Assembly (NCBI GenBank): GCA_020746995.1
Contig: JAGPXD010000001.1
Location: 1,488,001 to 1,552,000, forward strand
Direction: 5' to 3'
Length of the DNA stretch: 64,000 bases
Origin: Plectosphaerella cucumerina
Taxonomy: Eukaryota; Ascomycota; Sordariomycetes; Glomerellales; Plectosphaerellaceae
Of the stretch, positions 43,841-55,900 are shown in pieces. The position numbers and the translations under genes were made by a program. The notes beneath the pieces were generated by a model that did no database searches, had not been told where the DNA came from, and was given only the letters and a program-made list of their open reading frames with translations. How positions within the stretch are numbered: position 1 is the stretch's first letter; every line of letters begins with the position of its first letter.

Positions 43841-44810
43841 GTCGATGTTTGCCCAAACATGGGGATGTTGTGTAGCGGGTAGCGCCTTGGGTGGATGTGG
43901 AGGGCGAAGTATCCAGGGCTGATGGGGGGGTGTGGCCGCCGAGGCGGGTCGTGGTGTTGCTCTCGAGTCTAGACGACGGATGGATGGGCGTGGTTTGCGT
44001 GAGGAATTGAAGGCTACGAGTTGGACGACCGCATTGTCCGAATGCGGTTTCTTGGAAATGGGCGCGCGTGGGAGGAGAGGCAGGCGACCTGCGGCAGTTT
44101 GGTTGGAGGGGGTGGGCGGTCCAGACCGGGCTGAAAGTTAGGAGCTAGAGCCGAGAGATCGCGATGCGCTGCTGCTGCTGGAGCTGTTGTCTGCTGCTGG
44201 GCGGATGAGTGCGCTGGCGGCCAGAGAAGCTTCGCTTGTCAGGCCAGGACGGGTTGGTGTCACGGGGCCGAGTCTAGAACGTCGAACGGCTGGCAGCGGT
44301 CGCGCAGATGGGGGGGTTATTCTGGTCAAGGCGTAGAGGCGCGAAGAGACGCAAGCGGACGTTGGTGGTTGTCGGTTGTCGGGGTGAGGTGAGAGGCGTT
44401 GTCTCGGGCAGGCTGCATTCCAGTCGCTCGGGGAATGATGTCTGGGAAGCTTCAGGGACCGAGTTTCCTTTCTGGCCGGGACACGGATGGCTTGAGGCGT
44501 GGCGAGGTGAGTGAGGTGAGATCGGGTCAGGTGAGTTGCGCGACAGTGGACCAAGCCAAGCCAGGTTTTCCTCAGCTGAGGCGACGAGGGCAAAAGCTGG
44601 AGGGGAAAGAAGGCAAAGAAGGAGACGGGAGAGGTCTGCGTGTTTGCCGCTCCGTCATAGCCCGAACTCTGTTTGAGGCAAAGGCTGAGCGGTAGACGAG
44701 ACGACGGGAGGGGAAGGAACGGTTCCCAGGCACCACGTTTACCGAACAGCCAAGAGCAGCAACAGCACCTCAAGTTTGTGGAGATCCGGCCAGACATGGA
44801 AGTCGGGAAT

Positions 44811-44845
44811 CTGGACACTGGACACTGGACTCTGGACGCTGGAGC
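44811..44845. repeat. Five tandem heptamers, CTGGACN-like
   Basis: Five consecutive 7-base units: CTGGACA, CTGGACA, CTGGACT, CTGGACG, CTGGAGC. It is a short, slightly degenerate minisatellite in the hybrid-kinase upstream region. Confidence 0.85.
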
Positions 44846-47800
44846 CCGACCTCGGGCGAGCATTCCACATTCATGGATTCTCCCGCTAGGAAGCTGCGGA
44901 CAGCTGCACCTGCCCAAACCTGGACCGCCCTTGCAACTTGTGCCCCTACCTCACCGTCGTTAGCACTCGAACTCACTGAAATTGGGAAGGAAGCCCCCGC
45001 CCCGAATGCAGGAGCAAGTGGGTTGGGGGGGGATGATCGGTCGCATTTCCCACCTCCAAGTTCACCTCACCTCAGGGCTCACACACACCCAGCCAGCCTG
45101 CCTGCAAGAACTGGGGGGCCTGTCTCGCTCGTCAGGGTAGCACCTGCATTCGCGCAGTGGTAGCGTGCGGTAGCGCGGGGCCTCGACTGGCAAAGGCCCG
45201 GCCGCAATCCGCACAGGGACACCCCGAAAGACGGAAGGAAGGGGAGGCGAGACGAGCGGAGTGCCGCGCTCCAATCATGTGTGCTCAATTCTGCTCTGAA
45301 ATCTGGAAGAGCGGTTGACACAGAGGGATCGGCCTCACCTACACTTCTCACACTCATCCCCCGCCGTGCTTGACTCGCGCATCGCCGTCTCGACCAGCAG
45401 CCAACACCGGCCGTTCGTGTTGCCGAAGCGGTGTGCCAGTGCCCACGGCGATCGGATCGACCACAACCCACAGGTGTGGTCGCAGCGCTTACTTTTGCCT
45501 CCTTGGCTCTTTGCCTCTCACCCCATTTCCCCCTCCCAAGCACAATGACGGTGCGTGCGCTTCGAGGACGGACGGGTAACTGTCAGTTCAGTGCTACGTG
45601 TGCTGACCCTGCGGAACAGAGCCGGGCCTTCTTCACAGGGCGCCTTCGACGACGCCACCACCGTCCATCGGCAATGGATCAGAAGGTTCAGAACGAACAC
45701 TTGATGTCTAGTCTCGCTAACCTGGCAAGCCTGGCTTGTCTGGCTTCCAAGAACTTCGCCAGGTGAGCCCACCGGCCAAGGCCTCGGTCTTGACTCCGCG
45801 TCGACAAACAGGGTCCTGCCCTCGGTGCTGGGCGGACACGGGGGAAAGACGGGGTTCGCAGCAAGCTGTGGGCTGTTCCTGGGAGGGATCACCTTTCTCT
45901 TCGGGCCGCCTCGTTTTCATCCGGACAAAAACTCCTGTCTGCAGGCATCACGATACCCCTGAGTATGTCCGGGAATGCCCCGGGACAACCATCTGGATTC
46001 ATCAAAAATTCTTGACAGGTCAACAGCCATCATGCGATTGAGGCTCTGTCTTCTCCCGTTTGACGAGCCAGAGTGAAATCAGACGGCCGTCAGGAGAACC
46101 TCACACGACCTAAAAGCCTGTGCCGCGACGATTCGCACCCTCCGGGTCCGTCCCCAGACACACTTCACGCTCCTCGCAGCGACGATCACCCTCTGAGGCA
46201 AACAAAGACGGGGCCCTCCCCCCCTTTGGCCTGCCGAAAATCCAACACACCAGGCCGAGTCCTCGCCTCTCGCCCCCGCTGCCCCGCAAATCGTCGATCT
46301 CTTGCCGCCTTGAGACGTCATGTCTGCTAAGACGACGTCATGATTAGTTAAGCCTGGTAAGGGGTCCTGGGATTTCCCGTCTTTCCCCTTGTTTGTGCTC
46401 GTCAGGGGGAGCCGGCACAAGGAGAAGGATGTGCAAGACCAGACAAATTCTCGGGGTCCGTCGTTCGCATCTTTTCTTCTTCGATGCGGGCTTGGCCGCG
46501 CTGATCACACGTGCCTGAGGAACTATCAGTTCCACCTCCTCTCAACTTTTGTCTGGGGCATCGTGGTGAGCTGAGGACAACAAGCTTGGTCGCCAGCTTG
46601 CAAATGTCGGTATTTGCCGCCTCGAACCCAGACATGGGATTTTGGGAACCGCACCACGCCCATGCCACCGGGCAGAAGAAACGCAACCGACATGTCGTCA
46701 TTTCTCGTTTTCTGCCCGCCAGTGCCGGAGATGGTCCCCCTTTCTTGGCCAACCCCCCATCCAACTGATCCAACCCGACAGGGGTATGGCGATCGCGGAT
46801 TCCCGGCCATAATCGTCGTTGTCCCATCAGGCCCCCAGGCTTTCTGGAGGACCCTGAAATCCATCGCTCCCTGCGGGCCCTTTTCGTCACATGCACACGC
46901 CGTGCCATTTTGTAGCACTTGCAGCCTGCCTGCCACACCCTCCCTGCCTCCCGGAGATCCGCCCGTCATCAGCAGCGCTTTGGTATTTCATTCGAGTGAG
47001 GCGCATTGCCTGCACTCTGTCTACATGAACGACATTGACTGATCGTGTCAAGCTGTTCATTTGAACTTTCAAAGCCCAACAGGGCGTCATCACGTCGTAC
47101 GCAAATAGAGCGGTGGTTATTTGTGACCTAATTACTGACTTCCTTAAATATGAATTGCACCCAGGCAACAACATCATTGCTCGGCTGATCGCATCATGAG
47201 TCCCGGCATTTCAATCAAGTCGGTTTGAATATAGTCCTAGATGGGCCCAGAAGAATCGGCCCAGTTGACTTCAGACTGCTCGTTTTGTCAGGTTCACCTG
47301 CATTGGCATTGGAAGTCTTCGCCGCGGACAAAGTTCCAATTCACACCAACCCGTTGAAGCTACGATGACATTGAAGCAGATGATTCAAGGCCGTTAATAA
47401 CGACATTGATTACAACGTCTAGTAAACATCAGAGAGGACGCTTCGACGCGCCAGCACACATTCTAGACACCAAACCAAGGCGAACCCCATCACTCGACAC
47501 TCCTATTCTGGTTATCAGCCGCGTTTGCCCACGCTCAGCAGTCCCCTGCATGATGATCCAATAACGGTTGTACGAATGGTATGTATGATTCAATGCTAAC
47601 CATCGATCCAGGCTTGCTCGTGTGCGGTACTGTTGTTCCGGCCATGTACTCAAGTGGCTGGTGGTTTTCCTATTCGGATCTGTGCCGAGAAAGACGCTGT
47701 ATGCTTGGATTGCCAATGGTTACAGTCACCACCCCAGCATCGCGACGTCTACCTAGTTCAGAACGGGAGCTCACAGCTCAAGTTTGCTCTCTGATTGCCC

Positions 47801-48091
47801 AGCAAGTTGCTTAGCTCTTGCGCAAGAGGTCACAGCATGTTAACGCGCCAAAACACCCCGAACACTTCCTCCACGATAAACCACCTCCACTTCTTCAAGC
47901 ACATTCAACATAACACAGCTGGTGCCTAATCAGGTGGGCAACCGCCGATTTACCCCCAAGGGCATCTGGCACCTCCGAGAGTGAGTTCAATTGGTCGAAA
48001 ATCAGAAAGATGGCTGGGTGGCTGCTGGGCCACCGTGTTTCGAGGCGATGGGAAGGAACGCCCATTCATGCCTGGTCCCCAGCCTATTTTC

Positions 48092-48099
48092 TATATAAG
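48092..48099 (+). promoter_or_regulatory. TATA-like box upstream of nuclease-like ORF
   Basis: TATATAAG about 380 bases before the ATG at 48478. It is the best TATA match in this stretch; use as a promoter element is inferred. Confidence 0.35.
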
Positions 48100-48238
48100 A
48101 GAACCGCTCCCACCCTTCCGTCGGCATTATTATCTCTCCTAGTAGGTACACGCAACTCGCAATCGTCAAACCAGAGTTCGTTCTAAGATCCAGGACTACA
48201 AAAGAGCCCGAAATACGTCCTAGTACGTTAATATCTCG

Positions 48239-48342
48239 GACTCTTTCGTCACCCTGTTCCCCAAACGTCCCCCCTAATCTTTCCGTTTAAATCCAGATCA
48301 CGAAAGAGTCCTACACGCCGTCAAAATCTTAGACTCTTTCGT
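48239..48342. repeat. Three copies of an 11-mer, two forming an inverted repeat
   Basis: GACTCTTTCGT occurs at 48239-48249 and 48332-48342, and as its exact reverse complement ACGAAAGAGTC at 48300-48310. The last two could form an 11-bp stem with a 21-base loop. They lie in the leader region of the downstream ORF. Confidence 0.85.
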
Positions 48343-48477
48343 AATTCCACTCTTTAAGAAGCCAGCCCGATACACAGCCTAAGGTAACCTAATATCGACT
48401 TGCCTATCGCGAAAATGCAGTAAACCGAGTCCGAGTCCGACGCATCCACTTTCAATGTCCTCGTGGCAAACTTCGGA

Positions 48478-49311
48478 ATGCCGACCCCAATCGCCTGGCC
48501 CGGCCGCGCCGCTTTTCTCGAAATGTTATCTCAAAGGCCACTTGACACGGACACCATCGAACTTTACGATGCCCCCATCGACCAACTACGCGACCTGATG
48601 GAATTGGCTGTGCAGAGACGCGTCCCTCGCTTCAACCTACTATTTCACGACAGCTATACGGGAGAGGCAGTTATCAGGGTGCCTTCAGGACCTAATAGTG
48701 ACGCGATATGCAGAATATCTTGCAGCCTTTGGGCAGTCCTCGCCAACTTGGGCTTCGACGACTTCATCGAGTGGTATGGCGGCGCAGCTATAACCTCACC
48801 TGATGGCAGGTACACGGCTGAGCCTGATACGTCCTTCCTACCAACATCTCGAGGCGCAAACCCCGGAACACGTTTCCCATCCGTTATGGTCGAGGTTGGG
48901 ATGACGCAGTCGCGTCCAAGTCTGAGAAGAGTCGTGCGTGGTTGGTTCGAAATGTCAGGGGGGCTGGCCAAGATCGTTATCTTGGTCGACATCCGATGTC
49001 GACTGTCGGGCAGACACGAAGTCGTCTTTGAGAAGTGGAGATATCCTGGAGGCCGGCCTGTTTGCGACACTGAAGTCAGTGTGGTACTTCGTCCAGATTT
49101 TCAGGACCCGGGCGTGCCATTTGACTACATGCCCGCTGACTTCACCGCAACAACGACACCAGAATCTGCGCCACTGCCGATGACTCTGGAGTTCGACCTT
49201 GTGTGCGACAGGGCTCCGGGCCCAGGAGAAGGGGATATCCTTCTTCCAGCTCTGTTCTTCCAGGATGTTGCATGCCGGGTGTGGCGGTCGTTCTGTGCCC
49301 CTTCCACGTAG
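48478..49311 (+). CDS. Orphan ORF, PD-(D/E)XK-nuclease-like fold (tentative)
   Basis: 277 residues from the Met at 48478, no intron. The core YTAEPDTSFLPT ... RFPSVMVEVGMTQSRPSLRRVV ... KIVILVDI resembles the D...ExG/x arrangement of PD-(D/E)XK-like domains common in fungal accessory genes: an acidic residue in EPDTSF, then VMVEVG, then a helix with Ser and Arg. The usual Lys of ExK is not evident, so catalysis is uncertain. An upstream ATG in the same frame (48415) is followed one codon later by TAA (48421-48423), after which the frame stays open into this ORF; the 5' end may therefore be truncated by mutation. It sits alone beside a long gene-free region, as accessory genes often do. No signal peptide was seen. 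Confidence 0.55.
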   Translation: MPTPIAWPGRAAFLEMLSQRPLDTDTIELYDAPIDQLRDLMELAVQRRVPRFNLLFHDSYTGEAVIRVPSGPNSDAICRISCSLWAVLANLGFDDFIEWYGGAAITSPDGRYTAEPDTSFLPTSRGANPGTRFPSVMVEVGMTQSRPSLRRVVRGWFEMSGGLAKIVILVDIRCRLSGRHEVVFEKWRYPGGRPVCDTEVSVVLRPDFQDPGVPFDYMPADFTATTTPESAPLPMTLEFDLVCDRAPGPGEGDILLPALFFQDVACRVWRSFCAPST

Positions 49312-50117
49312 TATGGAATGTTTCGTCGGGCCCAAATGTCTTCTGTTGTGTTCTCTTCAGGAGTTGGTGCGGGGACCCGACATCACAGTGGCGTGTGGAC
49401 AGCGATGAGCTGGGAACGCAGTGCTGCGGATCTACTTGGACTGTAGTGGTAGCTGTCATTCAATTGAGTAGCTTCGGTCAGGGCGATCTCTCCGTGATAC
49501 AATTGAAACTTTTACTTCCAAAGGACTTGCCTCCGTAGTCACGTTGGAACGACGCTGTTCACCCACGCCTGGTGGGAAACCTCCGTTAAGAAAGCATCAA
49601 ATACCTGACCCCAGCGACATCACAGCCTTCAATTCAGCTTATCGTACCCTCGACCTTGATTCCCCGAGGTTCACACGGCCAGTGGGCCATCTCATCCTTC
49701 CAAAGTTAACCTCCGAACCACCTCGGCCCTTAGCCCCCCTGGCCCCTGTATCCGACAGCCGCATCCAACGACACATCAGTCTGGGCCACGCTCATTCGTC
49801 CGTAGCTCATCGGCGTCTTCACATCGATTCTGAAACTCCCGGCCGCGATGCTGAGCTCTATCACGCCCCGAGATGAGCTCGCGACGGCCATACAGAATGC
49901 CCTCACGGGAACTTGGGCGCGAGTAGCACCGCTGCGTCTCGGACGATGACAGGACCCAGGCGCCGAAGGATGTCGGTCCATCGAGAGAGCGCCTAGATTG
50001 AGAGGAGAATCCGAGTATAAAAGATGCTGCTCGCTCGAGAATAGAGGTTGTTTCTGGCAGAACATCATCAACACATCCAACACATCCAAAGCATACACAT
50101 CATCAACTCCATCCAAA
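49312..50117. promoter_or_regulatory. Intergenic region upstream of DJ-1-like gene
   Basis: About 800 bases with no supportable gene. It ends with the TATA box and 5' UTR of the DJ-1-like gene. Confidence 0.5.
50016..50023 (+). promoter_or_regulatory. TATA box of the DJ-1-like gene
   Basis: TATAAAAG lies 102 bases before the ATG at 50118, in a suitable position for a core promoter with a short CA-rich 5' UTR (ACATCATCAACACATCCAAC region). Confidence 0.6.
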
Positions 50118-50955
50118 ATGAGCGCCCCCCTGAACCTCTACAAGCCGGATCGCAAGATCCACCTTGGCGTTATCCTGCTCAACAGGTAAATATCCCTCCC
50201 CGTCCCTAAGCCTGCCAGTCCTAACACATCCCCAGCGAGACTGAAATCCTCGACGTCGCCCCCATCGACCTCATCCACGGCCTCAGCAAGAAATTTATCG
50301 ACACCTTCCCCCCGGGAGCTCTCCCCGCCGCAACGGCCGCCCAGGCTCTCGATCTCGAGTTCCACTGGGTCTCCGAGACCAACACCCCCTGCCACCTAAC
50401 CAGCGGCATCAAGCTGCTTCCGACCGTTCGTCCCCCCCCCCCCCCCCCCCCCCCTCCCCTCCCCTTCTTCTACTAACCATCCCGAAGGACACCTTCGAGA
50501 CCTGCCCACCCCTCGACATCGTCCTCATGGGTGCCCACAGCTACGGCTACGTCCCCACCCCCGCCGAACTCGCCTTCATCCGCACCGCCCACGCCTCCAG
50601 CACCGCCTTCCTCACAATCTGCGGCGGCTTCATGGCGCCCCTCCAGGCCGGCATCTTCGACGGCAAGACCGTGACCGCTCCTCGCGAGATGCTCGGATTC
50701 CTCCGCGCCGCCCACCCCGGCGTCGAGTGGCTCGAGAAGCGCTGGGTGCGCGACGGCAAGCTCTGGACCAGTGGCGCCCTCCTCAACGGCGAAGACATGG
50801 TCACCGCCTTTGCGCTCGAGCACTGGGGCCGCGGCGAGGGGAGCCTGGCCCAGTGGCTCGCCGACCTGGGCGCCTGGCCTAGCCGTGATGTTGACTACAA
50901 GGATGCCGCGAAGCCTGTCGCTCTTGACATGGAGTCAGTGGATCTCAAGGTTTGA
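50118..50955 (+). CDS. DJ-1/PfpI-family protein
   Basis: Three exons: 50118-50185, 50236-50425, 50488-50955; 241 residues. The glutamine-amidotransferase-like fold of DJ-1/PfpI is seen in IHLGVILLNSETEILDVAPIDL (first strand and helix), LDIVLMGAHSYGY, and the nucleophile elbow FLTICGGFMAPLQAGIFDG with the reactive Cys. Members include chaperones, glyoxalases, isonitrile hydratases and peptidases; the sequence alone does not decide. Intron 2 contains a run of 23 C (50432-50454) between its gttcgt donor and the ctaac branch site. The gene converges on noxA, with stop codons about 230 bases apart. A TATA box suggests regulated expression. Confidence 0.85.
50432..50454. repeat. Poly-C homopolymer, 23 bases, inside an intron
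   Basis: Uninterrupted 23 C in intron 2 of the DJ-1-like gene, just after the donor site. The copy number is likely variable and hard to sequence. Confidence 0.95.
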
Positions 50956-51189
50956 CATAGATCGGGCTTGGTATTTTGGTAGTGACATATCAATCAAATC
51001 ATGTTGAATGTGCCATGGTGAAAAAAACGGTGACACACTGGGTGACATGTCTCTGTTGGACTGTGCTTCTCTAATAACCCAGCTCCTGACCCCAGCCCCA
51101 ATCCAAGACGAAGTGTGTGAAGAGTCGTATCCACTCCATGACTATGCAACGCTACAATACATTTCCCATTTGCTGCTACCTGCACCGGC

Positions 51190-52978
51190 TTAGAAGTGCT
51201 CCTTCCAGAAGCGGAAGTTGACCTCCGGCACTGTGGCCTCCTTACAGGCGGTCTTGATGGAGCGAGCTGGGAGAATGGGTTAGCTTCTGGGGTGTATCAT
51301 GTGAGATGGGGGGCAAAGAACTTACCAGCTGCCGAGGGACCGCAGAAGTAAACACCGACGGTCGTCCTCATGCTGCCCTCCAGGCCGTTCAGGTAGGTGC
51401 GGTCCAGGATACCGTTGCGCATGGTGGCGAAGAGCTTGTCAAAGTTGGGCCTGCCGAAGTTGGTGCGGGCCTTGAGCTCGGTGAGGGGATCGTGCTGGGC
51501 GCCGACAGAGTTGAGGATGACGTTTTGTGTCGTGTCCATGTCGAGCTTCTGGGTGAGGTAGGTGTGGATCTTGAGGAACTCGACGCCGGTGCCGCCAGGA
51601 CGGCGGGCAGCCTCGTCGGACTGGGCCTCAAGCGAGGAGAGGAGGGTCTGGAACCACTCGAATGAGCCGGTGTCCTTGCAGACCCAGATGAACTCGACAC
51701 GGCGGAGGCGAGTGGGCGGGTTGGGGCCGTTGCGAAGATGCCAGATGTTCTTCAGGATCGAGGCCCAGGGGGTGACACCGATACCAGTTCCGATGAGGAC
51801 CGCGATCTCGTTCTCGAAGACATCCTCGGCAGGGGCACCGTAGGGACCGTCGATGCGCAGGTCCGGCATCTGCTGGCCGTTCTGGAGAGCGACCTCGTAC
51901 ATGCCCATGGGGTCGACCTCCTCGTAGAGCTTGGCCTGAGCGGAGCCGGCGCCGACGGCGTCACCGAGAGAGCGGGTGAAGTCACCGACCTGGCGAATGT
52001 GGACCGACACGTAGGGGTCGAAGGGGCACGACGTGATGGTAAAGGGGTGCCACTGGTACTTGGAGATGGAAGGCACCTGGAGGAAGAGCCACTGGCCGGC
52101 CTTGTACTTGAAGGAGGGCTTGTTGAACTGGAGCTCGACGACGTCGTACGGGTGACGCACGACGCGGGTGATCTTGGTGGTGCGGCAGGCACGAATCTCG
52201 CGGTACAGACGCTCGCAGAGGTACAGGCCACCGGTCCAGAGCTCCCAGCGCCAGCCGAGGTAGCCGATGCAATGCTCCCAGTAGTCCTTTCCGGCGAAGG
52301 GCGAGAAGGGCGCGGCCGTGTCGCGGACGAAGCAGCCGACGGTGTGGGTGTACAGGCCCAGCATGAAGGGGATGAAGAGGTGGTGGGTGTACCAGAACGT
52401 TTCGAAGGACTGCTGGCGGATGCGGCTATGAGCGGTGGTGTACATGAGCAGCATGCAGAAGAGCATGACATGGCCAGTGACACCACCAGCCTGGGCGTAG
52501 TGGATCTCGACGGCGGTCTCGGGACGGAGTTGGGCAATCTCGACGTTGAAGAAGTTGACGTAGTGAGCGGACGTGTGGCAGATGGTGAAGAAGAGCATGG
52601 CGTAGGCCAGCTGCCTGTGGAACCAAATGTTCTCGTCCAGAGGCAGCCACCTCACCTTGGGCCGCGCCCACCTCACAATGGTGCGGCAGACGGGCAGCAG
52701 GATGAGCATGCCATCGAAGCTGAGTACAAGACCTGCGCCTCGCGAGATCCACACGGAGTACTTCAACGTATTAAGGGGCGCCAGACGAGGCTCGGCAGCC
52801 TGCTTGTACCTGAGAATGGCGGGTTAGCGCGAGTTCAAGGATGACAGCAACAGGTCGGCGGCCCAACTCACCAACCAAAGGCAAAGATGCCCCAGTGAAG
52901 ACCCCAGAAGATAAAGTGGAAGAGCAGCTTCTGGGCAGTGAACTGCTTCCCGATCAATGAGGCGTTGAAGACGGGCAT
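51190..52978 (-). CDS. noxA: NADPH oxidase NoxA (gp91phox homologue)
   Basis: Three exons on minus: 52978-52872, 52809-51326, 51266-51190; 555 residues, the usual NoxA length. NoxA moves electrons from NADPH through FAD and two haems to oxygen, making superoxide that controls fungal development and fruiting or infection structures. The N-terminal membrane part begins MPVFNASLIGKQFTAQKLLF and has six hydrophobic helices; haem-ligand His residues lie in FHRQLAYAMLFFTICHTSAH and FETFWYTHHLFIPFMLG. Next are the FAD motif WHPFTITSCP, the NADPH motifs GTGIGVTPWASIL and GVYFCGPSAA, and the terminal KEATVPEVNFRFWKEHF. There is no N-terminal EF-hand extension (rules out NoxC) and no NoxB-type N-terminal insertion was noticed. 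All splice junctions keep frame. Confidence 0.95.
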
Positions 52979-55900
52979 TTTGACTGATGTCGAAGCTCTG
53001 ATTAGATGTCGACCCGCGACAATGCCGTTGTATGTGATTGATCTCCGCTAGATGCGGCCGTCCAGGTAGTGAAGATTGTGTGCCACCGAGGGTTGAGTAG
53101 GTGGTATCAGATAGCCGGAGCCCGGTAAATTAATGTAAGTCGTCGGCTTGTAAAGGATCGTGACGGTAAAAGAAGACCAGCCTGAAGAGGAAAAAAGAGA
53201 GTGATCTGAGCCAGCAGCGTCAAAGAATGAAAAGGCAAGTCCGACGGGCTCGGAGGTAGAGCCGCGTTTTTTTCTGTCCTCGGGGAGGTGGTGAGGAGGA
53301 AGAGGGAGGAGGAAGAGAAGGAAAAGTGAGAGGACGAGCGGGACGTTATGCGACTGTAGTGTTTGGGGAGGGGGGCGAGGGAGTTCCTAAAAGAGACGAG
53401 ACTGAGACGCAAGGCCCTCGAGTTGAGAGTCAAGCGACACGGAATGACAGCCTTGGCGGGCAAAAGTCTGGAGCCGCGGGCGACCTAGCAAGGATGGTTC
53501 GGACGTTAGGCTAGGTAAGGGGGGGCCTAGGAGCCTGGGAGGCCCTGGGGGTGGACGGCTGGATAGGGGGTCGCGAGGGTGGTAGGCCGGTAGGGGGTTA
53601 GGGGAACGGAGGGGCCCCCGTTCGAAGATCGACGCCGGCTTGGACGAGTGGCCGCGATCCGGTTCCTGGCCGCTGGGGGCGCGTATATCGGCAGCTTGGC
53701 TATTGGGCCGATGAGCCGTGGACCTTGTGCTTTGGGTGGAGGTTCTGCGGGCGATGGAAGAAAGGACGGAGAGGCGGACAGACGGGTTCGGATGTCAGGA
53801 AGAATGATGAAACCGCTGTCGAGGAATAAAGCTTCGTCGCAAAGGCCCGATGACGGGATGGACCAGGGCGATGGATGCCAAGCTTTTTCGATCTGGCTGG
53901 TCTGTCTCTCTTTTCTCTCTTGATTCTCCGGGGGAAAGCCCTGTCTGAGGCGTCGATGGCAGGTGCAGGCGATGCAGGAACGGGGACGAGCGCCGGGTGA
54001 GCTTGGGACGACTGGTCTCAAGAGTTGAGGCCCGCGAGTTTGCGCGAGTTTGGCCACGTCTGGTGAGGGCGCAGATCAGACGCAGGAGACCGAAGGGTTT
54101 CGCAGGGGGCGCCGGGGTTGTATCAGCAGGGTGGACCGGACGAGGAAGCTATCAGACGGCAGGCGAAAAGATGCGACAATGGACGGGACGAGTTGAGACG
54201 AGGCGCGTTAGAGACGCTTTGACGATGGGACGCTCGCTGGTCTTGTGGTGTTTCGCACGAGACAGGGGTCGTTGATACTTGGGTGGGCCAGGGCCGCTGG
54301 GGGGTCTTGGGTCCGTCCTGATGCGACGGTAGGCCTGAACCGCCTGTGTGTGCGCGGGCGCAGTCTGATGGGATGTCGTCTTGTGTCCCGGATGTTGTTG
54401 TTATTCTGCACGTCGATGGAGGCAGTTGGAGGTTCCGAGGACACGGTTACGGGTTGCAGAAAAAGGTTGGGGCAGGGGGGAGGAGAGGGAACGGGATATA
54501 TTCGTCGCTTCCCTCTTCCTCGAGTGCATCTGAGGAGGGGAACAACGTCCATTGCTCTTGCCGCCGCCCAGACTGACCAGGAGACGACGGACAGGGCCCA
54601 AGAGGAAGGGCCAAGGGGTGTCGAGGGGGAGACACGGCCTGTCACTGGTCGGTGACAGTGCTGGGACACGGCCGCTAGTCCCGAGAGGGTATGGCCCTGT
54701 TTCCGGGCGCTTAGACGCAACGTGGGGCTGGGGCGGTGGACGTGGGCTTGGATTCGTTCAGCGGGCAGCTCTAAATCCAGGGACACCAACCACGAGCGTT
54801 GCAACCATGACCGGTGGACGGCGCATCTGGGGCGGCGGCCCAGGGACACGATTAGGTCCACTGGCCGTTTCTTCGATGTCCTGTCCGAATGTGACCCTGC
54901 CTGCATTGCGACTCGGCACCTGAAAAAGCGTGGCCGTGACGTGACGATGCGAGGGTGGGCGCCACATGGGAGGAGCTCGCTTGGCCCGGATTGGAGGCTC
55001 GATCGAGCCACCTGGTCGGGCTTGAAGGACGGGATCGGCCCATCGTTTCCGTGAACGTTGGTTCGCTTCTACGGGTAGGCGTCTTCCGGTCAGGATGCAT
55101 GGTGGTGGCAGGGGAGGACAGGGGGAAGAGTTGCTGGTGGTTCAGGTCGCAGGTGAGCTGGTCCTTGGGAGTTCTGTCACGGCCGAAGGGCTGCTCCGAG
55201 CCGGAGAAAGACGAGTACCTTATTCATCGGCCGATCAGGGGGGGGATCGATTTGACAGATGGCCATCCAGATAAATAAGCAAGTGGTCTGGCCTGACCTG
55301 TGCTGTATCCCCCTCATCCGCTGCCACCGAGCCTCACGAGACGACACTCCCGTCCCGCGGCCGATGCGCCCCTCCAGATGTCACCCCGCACTGCCATCCC
55401 ATGCCACCGAATACCGGGCATGTCCTAGTCGTAAGCCAGCTTCCCCGAGGTGCTGGCTGTCCTTATGTTGGAGTGAACCTTAAGTGAGTGCATAGCAATT
55501 GCCGGCAGATGGAGTAGCCATGTTCCAGATGCTGTCATCTCAATCCATGGATGTCAACAAGTGCAAGCCTTGGTGTTCGCTGGCGCTTCTTGTGCAGTGG
55601 TGACAGACTCCTGACAGTGATGGTCCGCAGGTAGACATTCAGGTGCTCTGACAAGTTTATGAAGTATTCCCTCTCGCCCAGTACACCAGAGAGCTCAAGT
55701 CAGGGTCATGGCAATGAATGCATCTTCTTGACTTTTGCCCATGTCGATGGAATATACCACTGTGAACACCAGGCACCTCATTCACCGGGCTTGTTGAGGC
55801 GGACACCCAGACACACCTGCTGGCACTCCATCGTCTTCCGACAGCTGCCAGCCAAGCATCCAGCCAGTTGAGCGACCCACCGGCACAGTCTCGACTCCAA

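Larger units (their letters stand above)
43841..48477. other. Long gene-free region between hybrid kinase and orphan nuclease-like ORF
   Basis: About 4.6 kb between divergent genes. No frame shows conserved features; the longest (44138-44917 on minus) is Ser/Pro/Arg-rich and lies just upstream of the kinase, probably in its 5' leader. Features noted are a heptamer repeat at 44811-44845, a TATA-like box at 48092, and repeated 11-mers at 48239-48342. A 3'-incomplete tRNA-like string near 45147-45170 lacks a T arm. Confidence 0.5.

Noticed and set aside
44138..44917. 259-codon minus-strand ORF
   Set aside because: Ser/Pro/Arg-rich, no conserved segments, directly upstream of the hybrid kinase; more likely leader or promoter DNA.
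45145..45200. tRNA-like 5' half (GCATTCGCGCAGTGGTAGCG)
   Set aside because: It resembles a D arm, but no matching T arm (TTCGAAT/TTCGATT) or closing acceptor follows.
51738..52844. 368-codon plus-strand ORF
   Set aside because: Antisense shadow of noxA; Gly/Glu/Val/Asp-rich with no domain.
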